Source of the DNA: JAZDCZ01 sp046757925
GTDB lineage: Bacteria; Gemmatimonadota; Gemmatimonadetes; Gemmatimonadales; GWC2-71-9
Length of the DNA: 14,148 nucleotides
NCBI GenBank assembly: GCA_046757925.1
Contig: JBHHZE010000071.1
Location: 1 to 14,148, forward strand
Direction: 5' to 3'
In this document: piece by piece, positions 12,875 to 14,148 of the stretch
Layout of the letters: every line of letters starts with the position of its first letter
Position numbering within the stretch: position 1 is the stretch's first letter
Made by a program: the position numbers and the translations under genes
Notes under the pieces: generated by a model
Database searches by the model: none
Told to the model about the DNA's origin: nothing
The model's input: only the letters and a program-made list of their open reading frames with translations

Positions 12875-13837
12875 CTAGACCATGGTCGATACCGGCTGCT
12901 CGATTAGTTTTTCCCGCAGCCCGGGATGGGCACGCCAGATCCGCCGGCCCATGGCGGTGACGGCCAGCAGGTTTCCAATCACGACCGCCCACCAACCCAC
13001 CGCACCGTGGACCCAGCCTCCCAACATTCCCACCGCTGCCAGGAACCCGCCTTCCACAACGATAAAAGCCATGACGACGAGGAGCCAGAGACCCGGCATG
13101 GCCTCGAGTTGCTTGGACACATACACCAAGACTACCCCCACAGCGCAGAACGCAATCACATGAAGTGCTGTATAGCCCATCACGATTCCCAGCGAGACAT
13201 GGACCTCACTGGGTGCACTCGCTCCGAGAAACACTGCCGACCCCAACGCCGCCGGCGTGAAGAAGGGTCGTCCCGTGAGCAAGTCCAGCACCAAGAACCA
13301 GACTGCCACAGCCACCGCTCCCAAAAAGCCGGTTGTCAAACCCTCTAACAGTCGTGGGTGGATCTTCAACGCAGCGGGCCCGATGGGAACCTTGGTATCG
13401 CTCACAGAGTGGAAGTACGCGGCCATCAGCATACCACCGAGCAGATTGGCACCCAGAACGTGCACCGTCGGGAGCAGTGTGAGCAGATTGGCGTCGACAA
13501 CGAGTAAGATGCCGTAATGAACCGCGTTCAAGACTCCGAGGCCGAATGCGGCACCGTGTCGCAGCGCTGGAACAATCCCCAACATCCCCAAGCTCCAGAC
13601 CGTTGCGATCCCCAAACCCACAAACACGCCGAAATGTAGAGCCGTGTAAGTAACCACCATCCCAACGCCCGGATCAACCACACGTCCTCCCAGAAAGGCT
13701 CCGGCTAGAATCGTCGGTGTCCTGAGTGGTTGCCCTGCTGCCAGATCTGCTATGAAGAACCACGCTGCTACCACCGCACCCGCGACGAGCCCCCCAATAG
13801 CACCGTGGGCAACCAAACTAGAGCTGCGTGCTTGCAT
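12875..13837 (-). CDS. Eight-helix membrane protein with internal duplication
   Basis: A 320-residue integral membrane protein with about eight hydrophobic helices in two homologous halves. Residues 14-82 (GLVAGAVVAAWFFIADLAAG, TPTILAGAFLGG, TYTALHFGVFVGLG) match residues 165-240 (GFLGAVAVAVWFLVLDLLTG, TPAALGSAVFLG, GYTALHVIAFCAVG). The (T/G)YTALH phrase is the best conserved. It ends with a basic cytoplasmic tail (GRRIWRAHPGLREKL). No transporter, kinase or oxidoreductase signature is seen and I do not know its function; conserved His in the TALH motifs could bind a metal or heme. ATG 13837 has GGAGG seven bases upstream (13849-13845). It probably is co-transcribed with the 102-residue gene. 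Confidence 0.85.
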   Translation of the reverse strand: MQARSSSLVAHGAIGGLVAGAVVAAWFFIADLAAGQPLRTPTILAGAFLGGRVVDPGVGMVVTYTALHFGVFVGLGIATVWSLGMLGIVPALRHGAAFGLGVLNAVHYGILLVVDANLLTLLPTVHVLGANLLGGMLMAAYFHSVSDTKVPIGPAALKIHPRLLEGLTTGFLGAVAVAVWFLVLDLLTGRPFFTPAALGSAVFLGASAPSEVHVSLGIVMGYTALHVIAFCAVGVVLVYVSKQLEAMPGLWLLVVMAFIVVEGGFLAAVGMLGGWVHGAVGWWAVVIGNLLAVTAMGRRIWRAHPGLREKLIEQPVSTMV

Positions 13838-13886
13838 GGGTTGCCTCCAGATTCGATTGGACCTTCTGAGGGAAAGGACAGGTTCT

Positions 13887-13915
13887 TATGTATCTCCCCG
13901 GAGCCATATGCACAA
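13887..13915 (-). promoter_or_regulatory. Weak sigma70-like promoter candidate for the membrane-protein unit
   Basis: On the minus strand TTGTGC (13915-13910) is spaced 17 bases from TACATA (13892-13887). Each matches consensus in about three of six bases. The predicted leader of about 45 bases carries the GGAGG site. The correct spacing is the main support. Confidence 0.25.
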
Positions 13916-14026
13916 CCATCGGTGGCCGACGGCGGTTCCCCAGTTGGACCTACCGCCGGCCGCCGCAACCTTTTGGCAGGTCGGCACATCTAACGCCTGA
14001 TGACACAGATCGAGCCATCCCGAGCC

Positions 14027-14148
14027 ATGACGACGAGCCTACGCCTCACGTGGTATGGAGCAGCAATGGCGTTGATCATAGCGGGAGCGTGCTCCCATAC
14101 CGGACCCAACGGCTCAGCCGCGCACGGGGGCTGGCAGGCCCGGATCGA
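14027..14148 (+). CDS. N-terminus of a lipoprotein, runs off the right end
   Basis: From ATG 14027 the frame is open for 40 codons to the window end: MTTSLRLTWYGAAMALIIAGAC is a lipoprotein signal peptide with lipobox AGAC and Cys22, followed by a Gly/Ser linker (SHTGPNGSAAHGG). An in-frame ATG at 14000 would add nine residues (MTQIEPSRA). Neither has a good Shine-Dalgarno. The mature domain is outside the window, so function is unknown. Confidence 0.6.
   Translation, partial: MTTSLRLTWYGAAMALIIAGACSHTGPNGSAAHGGWQARI

Noticed and set aside
12855..12995. Extended start of the small basic protein
   Set aside because: It lies within the membrane-protein gene in another frame, and ATG 12854 has a well-spaced AGAAGG.

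Overview
The window looks like a piece of a Gemmatimonadota (Gemmatimonadetes) or similar soil-type bacterial chromosome with moderately high GC. This is an inference from style, with no marker gene present: a membrane-linked Ser/Thr kinase family with TPR tails, a secreted S9 peptidase back to back with a TonB-dependent receptor, frequent GTG starts, lipoproteins, and short simple-sequence tracts at gene borders.

Layout, left to right. At the left edge a Ser/Thr kinase-like gene begins at position 37 on the minus strand and runs out of the window. Behind it, at 305-1845 (minus), lies a broken relative: the kinase C-lobe, a membrane segment, a TPR-like part and a winged-helix-like tail. It has lost its N-lobe, has an in-frame TGA where family members carry Trp, and has a one-base frameshift in a G run. 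A polypurine, G-quadruplex-type tract separates it from a complete secreted prolyl-oligopeptidase-type peptidase (1892-4015, minus). The peptidase is divergent from a TonB-dependent receptor (4217-6292, plus), and a perfect 25-bp inverted repeat sits between their promoters.

The receptor is followed on the same strand by speD (S-adenosylmethionine decarboxylase, 6421-6831) and an aminopropyltransferase (6838-7758). The second has a modified amine-site motif and other features like thermospermine synthases. SpeD makes decarboxylated AdoMet and the transferase uses it to build a polyamine.

On the minus strand, 7994-8978 holds an HD-GYP (c-di-GMP phosphodiesterase-type) gene followed by a 70-codon gene with a strong ribosome binding site. 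A 377-bp region rich in repeated GGTACG and GACCC boxes separates this pair from a plus-strand operon (9356-12433). The operon holds an NtrC-type AAA+ regulator with a degenerate receiver and GAFTDA instead of GAFTGA, a lipoprotein, and a TPR protein. The right end has a minus-strand pair, a duplicated eight-helix membrane protein and a small basic protein, and then the first 40 codons of a lipoprotein that leaves the window.

The strongest candidates for new biology are the operator array with its atypical regulator-lipoprotein-TPR operon next to an HD-GYP gene, the small gene behind HD-GYP, and the decaying kinase. No RNA genes, insertion sequences, CRISPR arrays or phage genes were seen.
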